Positions 1 through 8,044 of a stretch of 18,012 nucleotides of DNA are shown piece by piece. The position numbers and the translations under genes are program-made. Where the stretch lies: assembly GCA_022717655.1 (NCBI GenBank), contig JAIIAN010000043.1, positions 1 to 18,012 of the forward strand, read 5' to 3'. Positions within the stretch are counted from its first letter, which is position 1. Every line of letters starts with the position of its first letter. The notes under the pieces were generated by a model. The model was not told the DNA's origin, did no database searches, and saw nothing but the letters and a program-made list of their open reading frames with translations. Origin of the DNA: Bacillota bacterium (GTDB lineage Bacteria; Bacillota; Clostridia; Lachnospirales; Lachnospiraceae).

Positions 1-1
1 T

Positions 2-14
2 GGTTCATTGAACC
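2..14. repeat. short inverted repeat GGTTC-ATT-GAACC
   Basis: A perfect 5-bp inverted repeat with a 3-base loop sits at the left edge of the window. It lies downstream of the leftward promoters and the boxA-like motif, so it may be part of the transcribed leader of the operon that continues off the left end. Its function is unknown. Confidence 0.35.
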
Positions 15-68
15 GTTCTTTTTAAAATAAATGAATGTAAAAGAATTTTCGTTTTCATGTGTTTCACT

Positions 69-87
69 GTTCAGTTATCAAGGTTCC
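69..87 (-). promoter_or_regulatory. boxA-like motif in a putative rRNA leader
   Basis: On the minus strand this reads GGAACCTTGATAACTGAAC. It resembles the boxA/antitermination segment (TGTTCTTTGAAAACT type) that follows rRNA promoters in Firmicutes. It lies about 25 bases downstream of the expected start of the proximal leftward promoter. Assignment rests on resemblance plus the tandem promoters; the 16S gene itself is not in the window. Confidence 0.5.
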
Positions 88-118
88 TGTCGTTCTTTTC
101 ATTCACGACAGCTTTTAT

Positions 119-147
119 ATTATATCAAAACCGTTTGTGTTTGTCAA
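119..147 (-). promoter_or_regulatory. consensus sigma-70 promoter, proximal (P2) of a putative rRNA operon
   Basis: The minus strand shows TTGACA (147-142), exactly 17 bases, then TATAAT (124-119). TGA directly upstream of the -10 gives an extended -10. Both hexamers match consensus perfectly and the flank upstream of the -35 is AT-rich. Transcription would start near 112 and leave the window at the left end. No protein start is visible downstream, which fits a stable-RNA operon. Confidence 0.8.
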
Positions 148-221
148 GAACTTTTTTGACTTTTTTAAAAGTTTTTATTTTGACTGTTTGTCATCATTGT
201 CATTTCTGCGACAGCCATATC

Positions 222-250
222 AGAATAGCACACCTTTTTTTAATTGTCAA
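222..250 (-). promoter_or_regulatory. sigma-70 promoter, distal (P1) of a putative rRNA operon
   Basis: The minus strand shows TTGACA (250-245), a 17-base spacer, and TATTCT (227-222). It lies 103 bp upstream of the perfect proximal promoter and points the same way. Tandem strong promoters at this spacing are typical of rRNA operons. An AT-rich tract (251-290) precedes it, as an UP element would. The 313 bases to the left of the LysR gene hold these promoters and the boxA-like motif, and no credible coding region. Confidence 0.7.
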
Positions 251-313
251 CACTTTTTCTAATTTTTTTTAATATTTTTTCATTCATGGAAAAACATACA
301 ACTAATTCATTTC

Positions 314-1216
314 TTAAACACTAGTACAGCGTCCAAGAATAAACTTCCGAAATGCAGTTGATGCAATACTTTGAGGGTATTCTAAATCATATACTAATGA
401 TACACTTCTATCCGGCATCTCATCCAATATCTCTATTTGAAATACATTCCCACTCATCATGGCTTCTTTTGCAAACTCTGGAGGAAGAAAACCAATCCCA
501 AGATTATGTTCAATTGCCGGAAGCAGTAAATCAGTTGTTGCAAATTCCACTGCCGGCTCAAACGGAAGCCCTCGTTTTGCAAAATAGGAATCCAGAAAAA
601 TACGGGTAATCGTATCAGAGGTCAGACTCACCCAAGGATAATGACACAACTCACCTAAAGTCATCATACGCCCTTTTAAATTTCGATACTTTCTTCCTGA
701 AATTAAAATATCTGTATAAGAATGGACAGTATGTATTACAAGAGGCTCTTTCATTGCAAATGGAATGGAAGAAATCATTGCCATATCAACCTGACCTTTT
801 TTCAAAACTTCAATTGATTTTTTTGAACTGTTATTTAAAATTTTAAATCTTACTTTCGGATGAAGTTTCCGAAATGCCTCAATCGCCTGAAACAAACAAC
901 AATGAAGTGCTGTTTCGGTTGCGCTGATTGTAATAGAACCTTCATCTACTGACATTAAATTTGTAATTTTCTGCTCCCCACGGAAAAACTGAGCACATCC
1001 TGCTGAGACATATTCATAGAAAGTTTTCCCCTCCGGTGTCAATTCCATTCCGCTTTTACTTCTAATAAAAAGACGGCATCCCAGCTCTGATTCTAATTTA
1101 TGAATCGTTCTTGTGACAGCCGGCTGGCTCGTCTGCAGTGCTGATGAAGCTTTCGTTAGATTTCCATATTTTGCAACATAATAAAAAATTCTATAATATT
1201 CAAAATTTGAGTTCAT
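314..1216 (-). CDS. LysR-family transcriptional regulator
   Basis: The product has 300 residues, the usual length for the family. A winged helix-turn-helix occupies about residues 1-65: FYYVAKYGNLTKASSAL, then QPAVTRTIHKLESELGCRLF, then a wing ending in LTPEGKTFYEYV. From about residue 90 the periplasmic-binding-like effector domain follows, beginning EGSITISATETALHCCLFQAIEAF. Members bind a small inducer and usually control a neighbouring or divergent gene. Here the divergent neighbour is an ECF sigma factor gene, which is not a usual LysR target, so the regulon cannot be read from context. Only about 180 bp separate the two starts, and candidate promoters for both directions overlap there. 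The inducer is unknown. Confidence 0.93.
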   Translation of the reverse strand: MNSNFEYYRIFYYVAKYGNLTKASSALQTSQPAVTRTIHKLESELGCRLFIRSKSGMELTPEGKTFYEYVSAGCAQFFRGEQKITNLMSVDEGSITISATETALHCCLFQAIEAFRKLHPKVRFKILNNSSKKSIEVLKKGQVDMAMISSIPFAMKEPLVIHTVHSYTDILISGRKYRNLKGRMMTLGELCHYPWVSLTSDTITRIFLDSYFAKRGLPFEPAVEFATTDLLLPAIEHNLGIGFLPPEFAKEAMMSGNVFQIEILDEMPDRSVSLVYDLEYPQSIASTAFRKFILGRCTSV

Positions 1217-1225
1217 ACGTTTATC

Positions 1226-1249
1226 CTGTTCTCTTTATTCTGTTCTCTT
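1226..1249 (-). repeat. direct repeat in the lysR leader
   Basis: CTGTTCTCTT occurs twice (1226-1235 and 1240-1249, plus-strand reading) with a TATT spacer, giving a 14-bp period. It lies 10-33 bp upstream of the LysR start codon. The period is not a full helical turn, and it lies inside the predicted transcript. It could be an autoregulatory site or simple slippage. Confidence 0.35.
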
Positions 1250-1283
1250 GCCTCTGCTTGCTTCGTTTTTTTACTTCGGGCAT

Positions 1284-1312
1284 ATTTTAACATAAAAACA
1301 AAACTTTTTGAA
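1284..1312 (-). promoter_or_regulatory. candidate promoter of the LysR gene
   Basis: The minus strand reads TTCAAA (1312-1307, weak -35), 17 bases, then TAAAAT (1289-1284) preceded by TGT, giving an extended -10. The -35 overlaps the candidate ECF -35 of the divergent sigma gene, so the two promoters may compete. The call rests only on hexamer match. Confidence 0.4.
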
Positions 1313-1337
1313 ACTATTTTATCTTCTAAGCTATCTA
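1309..1337 (+). promoter_or_regulatory. candidate ECF-type promoter of the first sigma operon
   Basis: TGAAAC (1309-1314), 16 bases, then CTATCTA (1331-1337). The -35 and the spacing match the TGAAAC-N16-CGT(C/A)TA pattern used by Bacillus ECF sigma factors of the W/V/M type. The -10 matches only partly. ECF factors commonly transcribe their own operon, so autoregulation is plausible here. It lies about 60 bp upstream of the start. Confidence 0.4.
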
Positions 1338-1399
1338 ATAAGTATAAGATAAATAAAAATGTATCTAAAATCTACTTTCCGGAAAGGAGGCTTAAAAAG

Positions 1400-1951
1400 T
1401 TGACGGAATTAATTAAAAAAGCAATTCTCGGTGATACAGATGCTTTTCTTGAACTGATGGACGCCAATTCACTGGCAATGTATAAAGTTGCAAAAGGAAT
1501 TCTTGGAAATGATGACGATGTCGCAGACGCTATCCAAAATACTATCCTGACTTGTTTTGAAAAACTCGATACACTTAAAAAACCCCGCTATTTCAAAACC
1601 TGGATGATTCGGATTTTAATTAATGAATGTAATAAGATTTTAAGTCATTATAAGAAATTCAACTGGGATGAAGAAATTCCTCTCATCGGACAAACGGATA
1701 TGTCGATTGCCGAATTTGAATTTAAAGAAATGCTCGGACGTATTGATGCGCCTTACCGCATTATTTTACTGCTTTACTATGTAGAGGGCTTTCGTATCTC
1801 CGAAATTGCCGAAATTCTGGATTTAAATAAAAACACCGTAAAAACCAGACTTTTACGTGGACGACAACAGGCAAAAAAAGAATATCTTTCACCAGCTTCA
1901 AAAAATGATACTCTTCCACAAACAATTTCTATTCAAACAAGAAAGGGGTAA
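1400..1951 (+). CDS. ECF (sigma-70 group 4) RNA polymerase sigma factor, module 1
   Basis: The product has 183 residues and starts at TTG, 9 bases after a strong AAAGGAGG (1383-1390). Region 2 spans about residues 22-84, with the -10-binding stretch DDDVADAIQNTIL and FKTWMIRILINECNKIL. Region 4 spans about 112-161, with a helix-turn-helix at RISEIAEILDLNKNTVKTRLLRGR for -35 recognition. A polar tail of about 20 residues beyond region 4 is unusual. The gene is followed after 5 bp by a single-pass membrane protein, the standard arrangement of an ECF factor with its anti-sigma factor. It is a close paralog of the factor at 14021-14503: both carry K-T-W-(M/L)-IRILINEC. The specific signal is unknown. 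Confidence 0.93.
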   Translation: MTELIKKAILGDTDAFLELMDANSLAMYKVAKGILGNDDDVADAIQNTILTCFEKLDTLKKPRYFKTWMIRILINECNKILSHYKKFNWDEEIPLIGQTDMSIAEFEFKEMLGRIDAPYRIILLLYYVEGFRISEIAEILDLNKNTVKTRLLRGRQQAKKEYLSPASKNDTLPQTISIQTRKG

Positions 1952-1956
1952 ATAAT

Positions 1957-3354
1957 ATGATTGATAACAAGAAACTTAAAACAACGTTAACTACAAATTT
2001 TCAACTTCCAAAACAAGTCAATCAAGCAAAGGAAGAAGCGTTTGCAAAAATAAAGGCATCTAAAGCCGCTAAACCCGATCTCACTCACAATCCTTCAAAA
2101 TCCGGTTATAAGCAAAAATTTTACAAGGGTTTTGCTGCTATAGCTGCTTCTGCTGCCATTTTCTCTATTATATGCACTGCAAATCCAGCTCTGGCGGATA
2201 ATATTCCGGTGGTAGGAAGCGTATTCCAGACACTTGGAAAATCACTTGGATTCTACGGCGACTTTAAACATTATGCCAAACCGCTCGACACCAACAGTTC
2301 AAAAGATTCTTCCGATGATTCCGATGCATCTGCTTCTTCCGGTGAAACTAACACCGCATCCGATTCTCTTTACAGCCAGACGCAAAATGGGACAACCCTG
2401 ACTTTATCCGAAGTATACTGCAATGACAGCGCACTTTATTTATCTATGACCATTCAGACTGAAAATGAATTTCCAGACTGTTTTTTAAATCAGGATCAAA
2501 AACCGATTATTTTATTCGGCATGGATTCTACTTTAAATTATAGCTTCAAAAATACTTCTGAAGATAATACACTTTTAAATGCTTATCTGGATGGAAAGCA
2601 GATTGATTCCCATACTTATTTCGGCGTTCTGCGCCTGAATAAAGAAGATATTTTGACTAGTGAAAACGAATCCATTCCAGACAACTTTAATATCCAGCTT
2701 AATGTAAAAAACATCTGCGGTTATAAACCGGACGATTCCGCTCCTGAAATGCCACAGGACTTAAAAGATGCCTATCAGCAGGCCATGACCGAAAATGGTT
2801 TAGATGAAGCTAATTATAAAAATTTTACAGAAGAACAGCAAGAAATCGAACACCGGCTTTTTACAGAAATGTGGAACCGGTACTATGAACGTTATCCGGA
2901 TGCCACAGAAGGTCTGAATCATTATAACACCTGGACTTTAGAAGGAGACTGGAACTTCTCAGTTGATGTTGAAAAAAATATCTCTGACTCGATTACAAAG
3001 GAAACAAAGGCAGTTGATTCCGATGGAAATGGAATCCTTTCCGTCACCAAAACACCTTTCGAAATTTCTCTTGATGTAACAGACCCTGAATTTAAATATT
3101 TTGCTGTTGTGCTTGATGCAGATGGAAATTTAATGTCAGCCAATGGCACTTCCGGCTCTGCATATACGGTTGCTGTTCAGGACAGCGACGTCTCTTCTAT
3201 CTCTGTCTATTTATGCGATTATGATGAATATATGGATGAACTAAAGGGATATTATTTCTCAGAGGATTATCAGGAAAAAGCCAAAACAAAGACGTTTAAA
3301 CAGCTTCTCGATGAACATGCTGTTGCAAGTGATACTATTAGCTTTGAAAAATAA
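1957..3354 (+). CDS. putative anti-sigma factor, DUF4179-like, single-pass membrane protein
   Basis: The product has 465 residues; the start follows AAAGGGG within the end of the sigma gene. Residues 1-55 form a basic cytoplasmic segment expected to hold the sigma factor. One membrane segment follows at about 57-80 (FAAIAASAAIFSIICTANPALA). A small exported motif, DNIPVVGSVFQTLG, resembles the DUF4179 family found next to ECF factors. A Ser/Asp-rich linker (about 111-135) leads to a large extracytoplasmic part with no recognised catalytic motif. The inferred role is to sequester the upstream sigma factor and release it when the outer domain senses a signal. There is no zinc-binding HxxxCxxC motif, so it is not a classical ZAS anti-sigma protein. 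The ligand is unknown. Confidence 0.75.
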   Translation: MIDNKKLKTTLTTNFQLPKQVNQAKEEAFAKIKASKAAKPDLTHNPSKSGYKQKFYKGFAAIAASAAIFSIICTANPALADNIPVVGSVFQTLGKSLGFYGDFKHYAKPLDTNSSKDSSDDSDASASSGETNTASDSLYSQTQNGTTLTLSEVYCNDSALYLSMTIQTENEFPDCFLNQDQKPIILFGMDSTLNYSFKNTSEDNTLLNAYLDGKQIDSHTYFGVLRLNKEDILTSENESIPDNFNIQLNVKNICGYKPDDSAPEMPQDLKDAYQQAMTENGLDEANYKNFTEEQQEIEHRLFTEMWNRYYERYPDATEGLNHYNTWTLEGDWNFSVDVEKNISDSITKETKAVDSDGNGILSVTKTPFEISLDVTDPEFKYFAVVLDADGNLMSANGTSGSAYTVAVQDSDVSSISVYLCDYDEYMDELKGYYFSEDYQEKAKTKTFKQLLDEHAVASDTISFEK

Positions 3355-3390
3355 TTACTGCTTTATCTAACCTTAACAAATCTAAGATAA

Positions 3391-3436
3391 AACCCAGGTA
3401 CTTTCAATTTCCAGCGCTGAAAGTACCTGGGTTTTT
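3391..3436. terminator. bidirectional rho-independent terminator
   Basis: A perfect 16-bp inverted repeat (3391-3406 and 3418-3433; arm AACCCAGGTACTTTCA) encloses an 11-base loop. TTTTT follows on the plus strand, and TTTTATCTT on the minus strand. It separates the convergent anti-sigma gene (+) and metallo-beta-lactamase gene (-), and directly abuts the stop codon of the latter at 3435. Confidence 0.92.
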
Positions 3437-4346
3437 ACTCTATGCTTACGGTATTAGGCTGGGTATGAAAACTTACTACCTCACTTCCCAACGACTCCAT
3501 TTCTTTTGCATTTTCAGGTGTTGTATATTTTCCCGTTTCATCATACATCAGCCAGTCCGGTGCATCAAAAAATGCAAGTTTTGGGGAAACTTCTTCGTAA
3601 AAATCCTTTAGAAGCCCGCCATTTCCATGATGTCCCATCTGAATATAATCTGCTTTTAACTTTTCTCCCCATGTATCAAGCAGATAATCACTCATCGCTT
3701 TTCCAACATCTGCACAAAACAACATACTGGATTTTTCTCCCTGCACCTTAAACATCATAGAACCATCATTTAAATAATCCTGGGATAATTCTTTTACATG
3801 TTCATCATAGGCATTATAAATATCAACTTTAAGTCCACAGATATTTAATTCATCTCCCGGATAAACATATTTTAAATTTTTTACATTCAAATCCAAAAAA
3901 TCATTATAAGTATCCACACTATCCCAATGTGCACGTTCCTGACACAATTTCGGTGACGGCATATCTACTGTATAAACTTTCTTGATTTCAATTCCCCGCA
4001 AATCTGAATAAATTGCATTAAACGCTCCAATATGATCTTGATGTGGATGGGTCAAAATCCATGCATCTACTTTTCCTCCCATCTCTTTAATCGTCTGACG
4101 CACAAAATCTGCATCCTCTGTCCAGCCACCATCTACAACAATTAATTGCCCCTTTCCACCATACAATGTATAAAACATAGAATTTACATCTCTTGGACCA
4201 TATTGTGTAATCAACCATGTCCTTTCCGTATCCTCAATTATTTTTTCATACTGGATAAATTTAACTGTTACGATTCCGAATAACAAAACGATAATGACCA
4301 GTGCTACACCAATCATTCTGTTTCTTTTTTTTGATTTTTTTCTCAT
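3435..4346 (-). CDS. membrane-anchored metallo-beta-lactamase-fold hydrolase (ComEC C-terminal type)
   Basis: The product has 303 residues. A short Lys/Arg-rich N-terminus and one hydrophobic segment (about 11-30, MIGVALVIIVLLFGIVTVKF) predict an anchor or signal, with the enzyme domain outside. The fold motifs are VVDGG (70-74), the metal site THPHQDH (H100, H102, D104, H105), D213 in CADVG, and GHHG (H239/H240). This resembles the detached beta-lactamase domain of ComEC/Rec2 and related stand-alone hydrolases; ComEC family domains are thought to degrade DNA outside the cell. The gene lies 20 bp after the nuclease gene and is last in the operon. A link to extracellular nucleic-acid processing is inference; the substrate is not shown by the sequence. 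Confidence 0.87.
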   Translation of the reverse strand: MRKKSKKRNRMIGVALVIIVLLFGIVTVKFIQYEKIIEDTERTWLITQYGPRDVNSMFYTLYGGKGQLIVVDGGWTEDADFVRQTIKEMGGKVDAWILTHPHQDHIGAFNAIYSDLRGIEIKKVYTVDMPSPKLCQERAHWDSVDTYNDFLDLNVKNLKYVYPGDELNICGLKVDIYNAYDEHVKELSQDYLNDGSMMFKVQGEKSSMLFCADVGKAMSDYLLDTWGEKLKADYIQMGHHGNGGLLKDFYEEVSPKLAFFDAPDWLMYDETGKYTTPENAKEMESLGSEVVSFHTQPNTVSIE

Positions 4347-4366
4347 CTTTTCCTCATCTAATTTTT

Positions 4367-6151
4367 TTATATTAATTCTCCATCAAACGCTTCTGTAATT
4401 TCTTCCTTTAATTCAAGAATGATTTCCTGATGATTTTTTCCTGGAATCAGCTGAATCAACTTGATTCCCTGCTCTCCTTTATCAATAATATTCCCTTCCT
4501 TGTGCGTTGGATTTAAAACCCACACACGATCCACCGGATTTAATTTACGAAGTGCAAAATTTTCATCCAGCCCTCTGCAGTATTTTGAATGAAGTTCATT
4601 TTTATATTCCTGAATCTGCGCTTCACAGGAAGAGGTTCGATTCTCAATTATATTTTGTATCTTACGATATTTTACTTCTAAAATAATCGTACACCAGTAA
4701 ACTTCTTCTTTATACAAATCCATGCGGATATCCGGTCGGTAATGTCTGCCTTTCGTAAATACCGGCTGATTTTCTTTTGTTGTATCTTCTAACTGCCTGC
4801 ACAATGGTTCATCATAATGAAGCTTTATCCGAAATTTTTCTTTCACAAATTCTACTACCGTGCCTGACATTAATTCTGGAATTAACACCCGGTCTTTTAA
4901 AAATCCATCAAAAATCCATCCCTGCGGTTCAAATCCAATTTCTTCACTGATTAAGAATCGGCAGATTTTAACAAAACACCAGATTTCATACAGCGTTTCT
5001 GAACGTTTCTGCGAATACGCATATCCTTCGCTCCACTGTATTTTCACGCTTTCCTGTCTCAATTCCTGATACATTTTATAGAACGTATTGTAGCGCACAT
5101 CATAAATTAATACGTGCGGTATCAAAGCAGGAGCATCGTTTTTAATCTGACTATACCACTCTTCTTCCTTTATCATCCTTGAAAGGTTGGAAATCGTTTT
5201 TGCACTTTCCAGATATTTCTCCAGTTCTGACAGTGTTTTCTTTTTTAATTCGATTGAAATTTGATTCTTATCTCTAAATTTCACCAATTCTTTTAACTCG
5301 ATGCGAAGCAGTTCGATATATCGCTTTGTTGATGTTTCAAATGTATGTAGTTCGTTTTCGTAAAATGTGATAATTTTTTTCAGCCACCGATTTTCCGACA
5401 AATCATAATTACAACTTCTTTTTGGAACTAAATAACTTTGTTTTCCCTCTCCTTTTTTGAGGTAATCTCGAAAAGTAACGCTGTCCATCTTGGAAATTCT
5501 ATGTACCAGCTCTCTTTGATAGATTTTTTCTATTTTATAATTCGGCTTCTCTTTTAAATCCAAAAATGCCGCCAATATCTGATTCATATACTTTCTCATC
5601 ACAAAGAAATGATACAATTCCTGATTCGATGCCGAAGTCGTTCCACTCTCTCCAATGGAAATGCTTTTCTTAATCATATCTGCCGATAAGCCCCGCATTT
5701 CTTCTTCAAGTTCTTCTCGCATAATCTGCCATTCCCGCTGATTCACATTTTTCGGCAATACCTGAAACCATTGATAATAATCTCTTCCATCATGCACCAG
5801 ACGAATTGCGAATGTTCCAACTCGAATTGCATATTTAGAAGAAGAAAATTCAAACATTTTCTGTGCTGTTTTAGATGGAGCTAAATAGAGATTTCCCTCT
5901 TCATCTCTGTTGCAGTTTTCTTCTGGAAGTAAATCAATTCCATCAAAATAAATCCTGTCACCTGCATTTTGAGAACGAAATAGAATTTTTACTTCTTCAT
6001 ATTCTTTGAACGCTATCCTGTCTAAACCAGCATGATTTATTTCATTAAAAGATTCCGCAAAACTTTTTACCATAGTTGAAGTCGTTGGAAAATTTGAAGA
6101 ATATCCTGACTGAATCGTTATCTCCACGCCTAAATCATAAAGTGTAACCAT
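4367..6151 (-). CDS. DUF2357-domain nuclease, McrC-like (PD-(D/E)XK)
   Basis: The product has 594 residues. The N-terminal half matches the DUF2357 type: a beta-rich start, then a helical region with a likely coiled coil at about 265-335. The C-terminal third carries the restriction-nuclease core: SETLYEIWCFVKI (E389), RPD (472-474) and LEVKYRK (E492, K494). These supply the expected acidic residues and lysine of PD-(D/E)XK enzymes (PDDEXK_7-like). Such proteins are the McrC-type partner of an McrB-like AAA+ NTPase, and that gene is immediately upstream with a 17-bp overlap (6135-6151), implying translational coupling. The inferred role is cleavage of invading or modified nucleic acid, powered by the partner. 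The target is not known; no modified-base reader domain is recognisable. Confidence 0.87.
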   Translation of the reverse strand: MVTLYDLGVEITIQSGYSSNFPTTSTMVKSFAESFNEINHAGLDRIAFKEYEEVKILFRSQNAGDRIYFDGIDLLPEENCNRDEEGNLYLAPSKTAQKMFEFSSSKYAIRVGTFAIRLVHDGRDYYQWFQVLPKNVNQREWQIMREELEEEMRGLSADMIKKSISIGESGTTSASNQELYHFFVMRKYMNQILAAFLDLKEKPNYKIEKIYQRELVHRISKMDSVTFRDYLKKGEGKQSYLVPKRSCNYDLSENRWLKKIITFYENELHTFETSTKRYIELLRIELKELVKFRDKNQISIELKKKTLSELEKYLESAKTISNLSRMIKEEEWYSQIKNDAPALIPHVLIYDVRYNTFYKMYQELRQESVKIQWSEGYAYSQKRSETLYEIWCFVKICRFLISEEIGFEPQGWIFDGFLKDRVLIPELMSGTVVEFVKEKFRIKLHYDEPLCRQLEDTTKENQPVFTKGRHYRPDIRMDLYKEEVYWCTIILEVKYRKIQNIIENRTSSCEAQIQEYKNELHSKYCRGLDENFALRKLNPVDRVWVLNPTHKEGNIIDKGEQGIKLIQLIPGKNHQEIILELKEEITEAFDGELI

Positions 6152-8006
6152 AATTTTCTAACTCTCTCTTTTTTATCTCAAGCATTTTTTTGCTCTTCTC
6201 AAAATCAGAGACATCCAAATATTCTTCAAATAATTTGGGCAGGCTTGTCTTTACATTCTCATCAAAAATATCGTAAAGCTGTTCTTTCTGCCCTCTGACC
6301 TTTGTTAAAATTCTCTGCACAAACTGAATATCAAATCCCTCTTTGCGGGAAATTGCTTCTTCACCCTCCATTTTTGGAAGATTGATTAAATATTTTGCTA
6401 TCTGTTTTAAAATTCTAGGACCGACTCCCAGTGTTTTGGAACAGCTGTTTAATGCTGTATGTACTTTCCATAAAAATTCCCGTTCTCTTGCTGAAAGGAT
6501 ATTTTTATTTAAATCTAATTCTTTCACCAGTTCACAGTATTTTTTATAACTCCAGACTTCATTCTCTGCTTGTTCCAACTCCGTTTGTCCCAATTCTGTT
6601 TGTTCCAGCTTTGCTTCTTGATTTTTATTTTCCACTCCCCATTCGGTGTAAGGCACTAAATCAAGCTGAATGACATTTGCACGGTCCAATACCTTATCTG
6701 AAAAATGAAAGGTCGATTCATCCATATTTACTGTTCCAATAAACCGCAGATTATTTCCGATTTTTACACTGGACGGATACTTATCCACATTGTATAAACG
6801 AGTTTCATATTCTTTCGCATACAATTTTAAAAATCTGTTTTGCTCCGGCATTTCTAAGATGGATAAAAACTGACTGAAATAATGCTCCACTCTCGCCAGA
6901 TTCATTTCATCAAAGCAAATGAGATATAACTTATCCTGATTTTCTGGTTTTGAAGCCTCGATTAAAGTATTTACAAATCCGGCATCATCCGGACGGTAAA
7001 CCGAGTGCATCGAATCTACAAATCCAATTAAATCACTGTCATCGCTCCAGTTCGGCCTTACCGGAATCATTTTCAGACTCTCTTTTTCCAGTCCAAGAGC
7101 CTTTGCATAACACCAGACAAGTTGAGACTTTCCTGTTCCACTTAAACCGGATAAAATCACAAGCGGACTGCTTTTTACTGCGGTATGAAAATTAATCAAA
7201 TCTTTGATTGTATAATACAGACCGCCCTCATTTGCAGTCTGTTCAAAATGCCTGATAAAATTCCATTCACACTGCTGATGTTCTTTTGCTCTGCGAAACG
7301 CAGGATTCAAATTTCTCAAAATGATCCGATGTGTCTTCTCATCTATAAAAACAACGGAACGACCGTCCTCAGCACGAACAAAATATTTACATAACATTTT
7401 ACCAACAGGGACTCCCTTATCCACACCATTTGTCACATAATATTCTCCATCTTCGTCCTTTGTATTTTTATCATAAAAGATAAGATACGGAATTGCTGAA
7501 GCATCGGACTCCTGATATCCTGCCACCTCGAACATTTCTTTTCCTGCTTCTAGTTCTTTTTCCAATTGTTCAAAATTTTCAAATGAACTATTTTCACTGG
7601 TAATCAACGGAATCGTAACAAATTTTTCAATCTGACGATAACGCTCTTCCGCCTGCTTTCCAAATATACTTTCTGCGATTTTGCATTTATATTTTTCTGA
7701 AATATTATCCTCTGCATAATATTCAAATCGAAACAGACAGGTTTCAAGCTGTTTTCTGTAAAACTCTGCTCTTTCCTTTCCTTCTAATTTGTTATCATCT
7801 ATGATGCCTTCACCAGTAAATTTATTCTGAAAACACACAACATATTTATTTTCTGGTTCTTGATTTGGAATCTCAGAAATTACTCTTAAATAAAACTGTA
7901 AATTTCCTGCACCGTTTACAATACAGTTGCTTTCCTTTAAACCATTTTGCTTCACTTCTTCTTCCGTTGCCAAAACACCTAGCCAGCTTGTTTTATTTTC
8001 TTTCAT
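6135..8006 (-). CDS. McrB-like AAA+ NTPase of a two-gene restriction system
   Basis: The product has 623 residues. The AAA+ core shows Walker A GLSGTGKS (287-294), Walker B LICFDEMN (362-369), TVNMDES (425-431) at the McrB signature position, and DKVLDRANV with a candidate arginine finger (R442). E. coli McrB uses GTP; nucleotide choice here is not shown by the sequence. About 275 residues precede the core and should hold target recognition, but no known methyl-cytosine reader is recognisable. A C-terminal helical region follows the core. A three-copy five-residue repeat (AKLEQ TELGQ TELEQ) lies just after it. The gene overlaps the downstream nuclease and starts 38 bp after the transporter gene. 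The start is ATG 8006, preceded by a duplicated purine-rich ribosome site. Confidence 0.9.
   Translation of the reverse strand: MKENKTSWLGVLATEEEVKQNGLKESNCIVNGAGNLQFYLRVISEIPNQEPENKYVVCFQNKFTGEGIIDDNKLEGKERAEFYRKQLETCLFRFEYYAEDNISEKYKCKIAESIFGKQAEERYRQIEKFVTIPLITSENSSFENFEQLEKELEAGKEMFEVAGYQESDASAIPYLIFYDKNTKDEDGEYYVTNGVDKGVPVGKMLCKYFVRAEDGRSVVFIDEKTHRIILRNLNPAFRRAKEHQQCEWNFIRHFEQTANEGGLYYTIKDLINFHTAVKSSPLVILSGLSGTGKSQLVWCYAKALGLEKESLKMIPVRPNWSDDSDLIGFVDSMHSVYRPDDAGFVNTLIEASKPENQDKLYLICFDEMNLARVEHYFSQFLSILEMPEQNRFLKLYAKEYETRLYNVDKYPSSVKIGNNLRFIGTVNMDESTFHFSDKVLDRANVIQLDLVPYTEWGVENKNQEAKLEQTELGQTELEQAENEVWSYKKYCELVKELDLNKNILSAREREFLWKVHTALNSCSKTLGVGPRILKQIAKYLINLPKMEGEEAISRKEGFDIQFVQRILTKVRGQKEQLYDIFDENVKTSLPKLFEEYLDVSDFEKSKKMLEIKKRELENYGYTL
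6571..6615 (-). repeat. in-frame 15-bp minisatellite, three copies, within the McrB-like gene
   Basis: Three adjacent 15-bp units (6571-6585, 6586-6600, 6601-6615) begin TGTTCCAACT, TGTCCCAATT and TGTTCCAGCT on the plus strand. They encode TELEQ, TELGQ and AKLEQ. Unit changes would keep the reading frame and only alter linker length, so natural length variation between strains is possible. Confidence 0.6.
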
Positions 8007-8010
8007 AATT

Positions 8011-8030
8011 CCTATCTTATCCTATCTTAC
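8011..8030 (-). promoter_or_regulatory. duplicated ribosome-binding segment before the McrB-like gene
   Basis: Two tandem 10-bp units (CCTATCTTAT and CCTATCTTAC, plus strand) sit 4 bases from the ATG at 8006. On the coding strand each gives AAGATAGG, so two weak Shine-Dalgarno cores stand 10 bases apart. The proximal one is well placed. Gain or loss of a unit could tune translation of the NTPase. Confidence 0.5.
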
Positions 8031-8044
8031 TTTTTTCTTCTTCG

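Noticed and set aside
57..272. Overlapping plus-strand frames of 67-71 residues near the left end
   Set aside because: They run antisense through two strong leftward promoters, are Phe-rich from AT-rich DNA, and lack a ribosome site.
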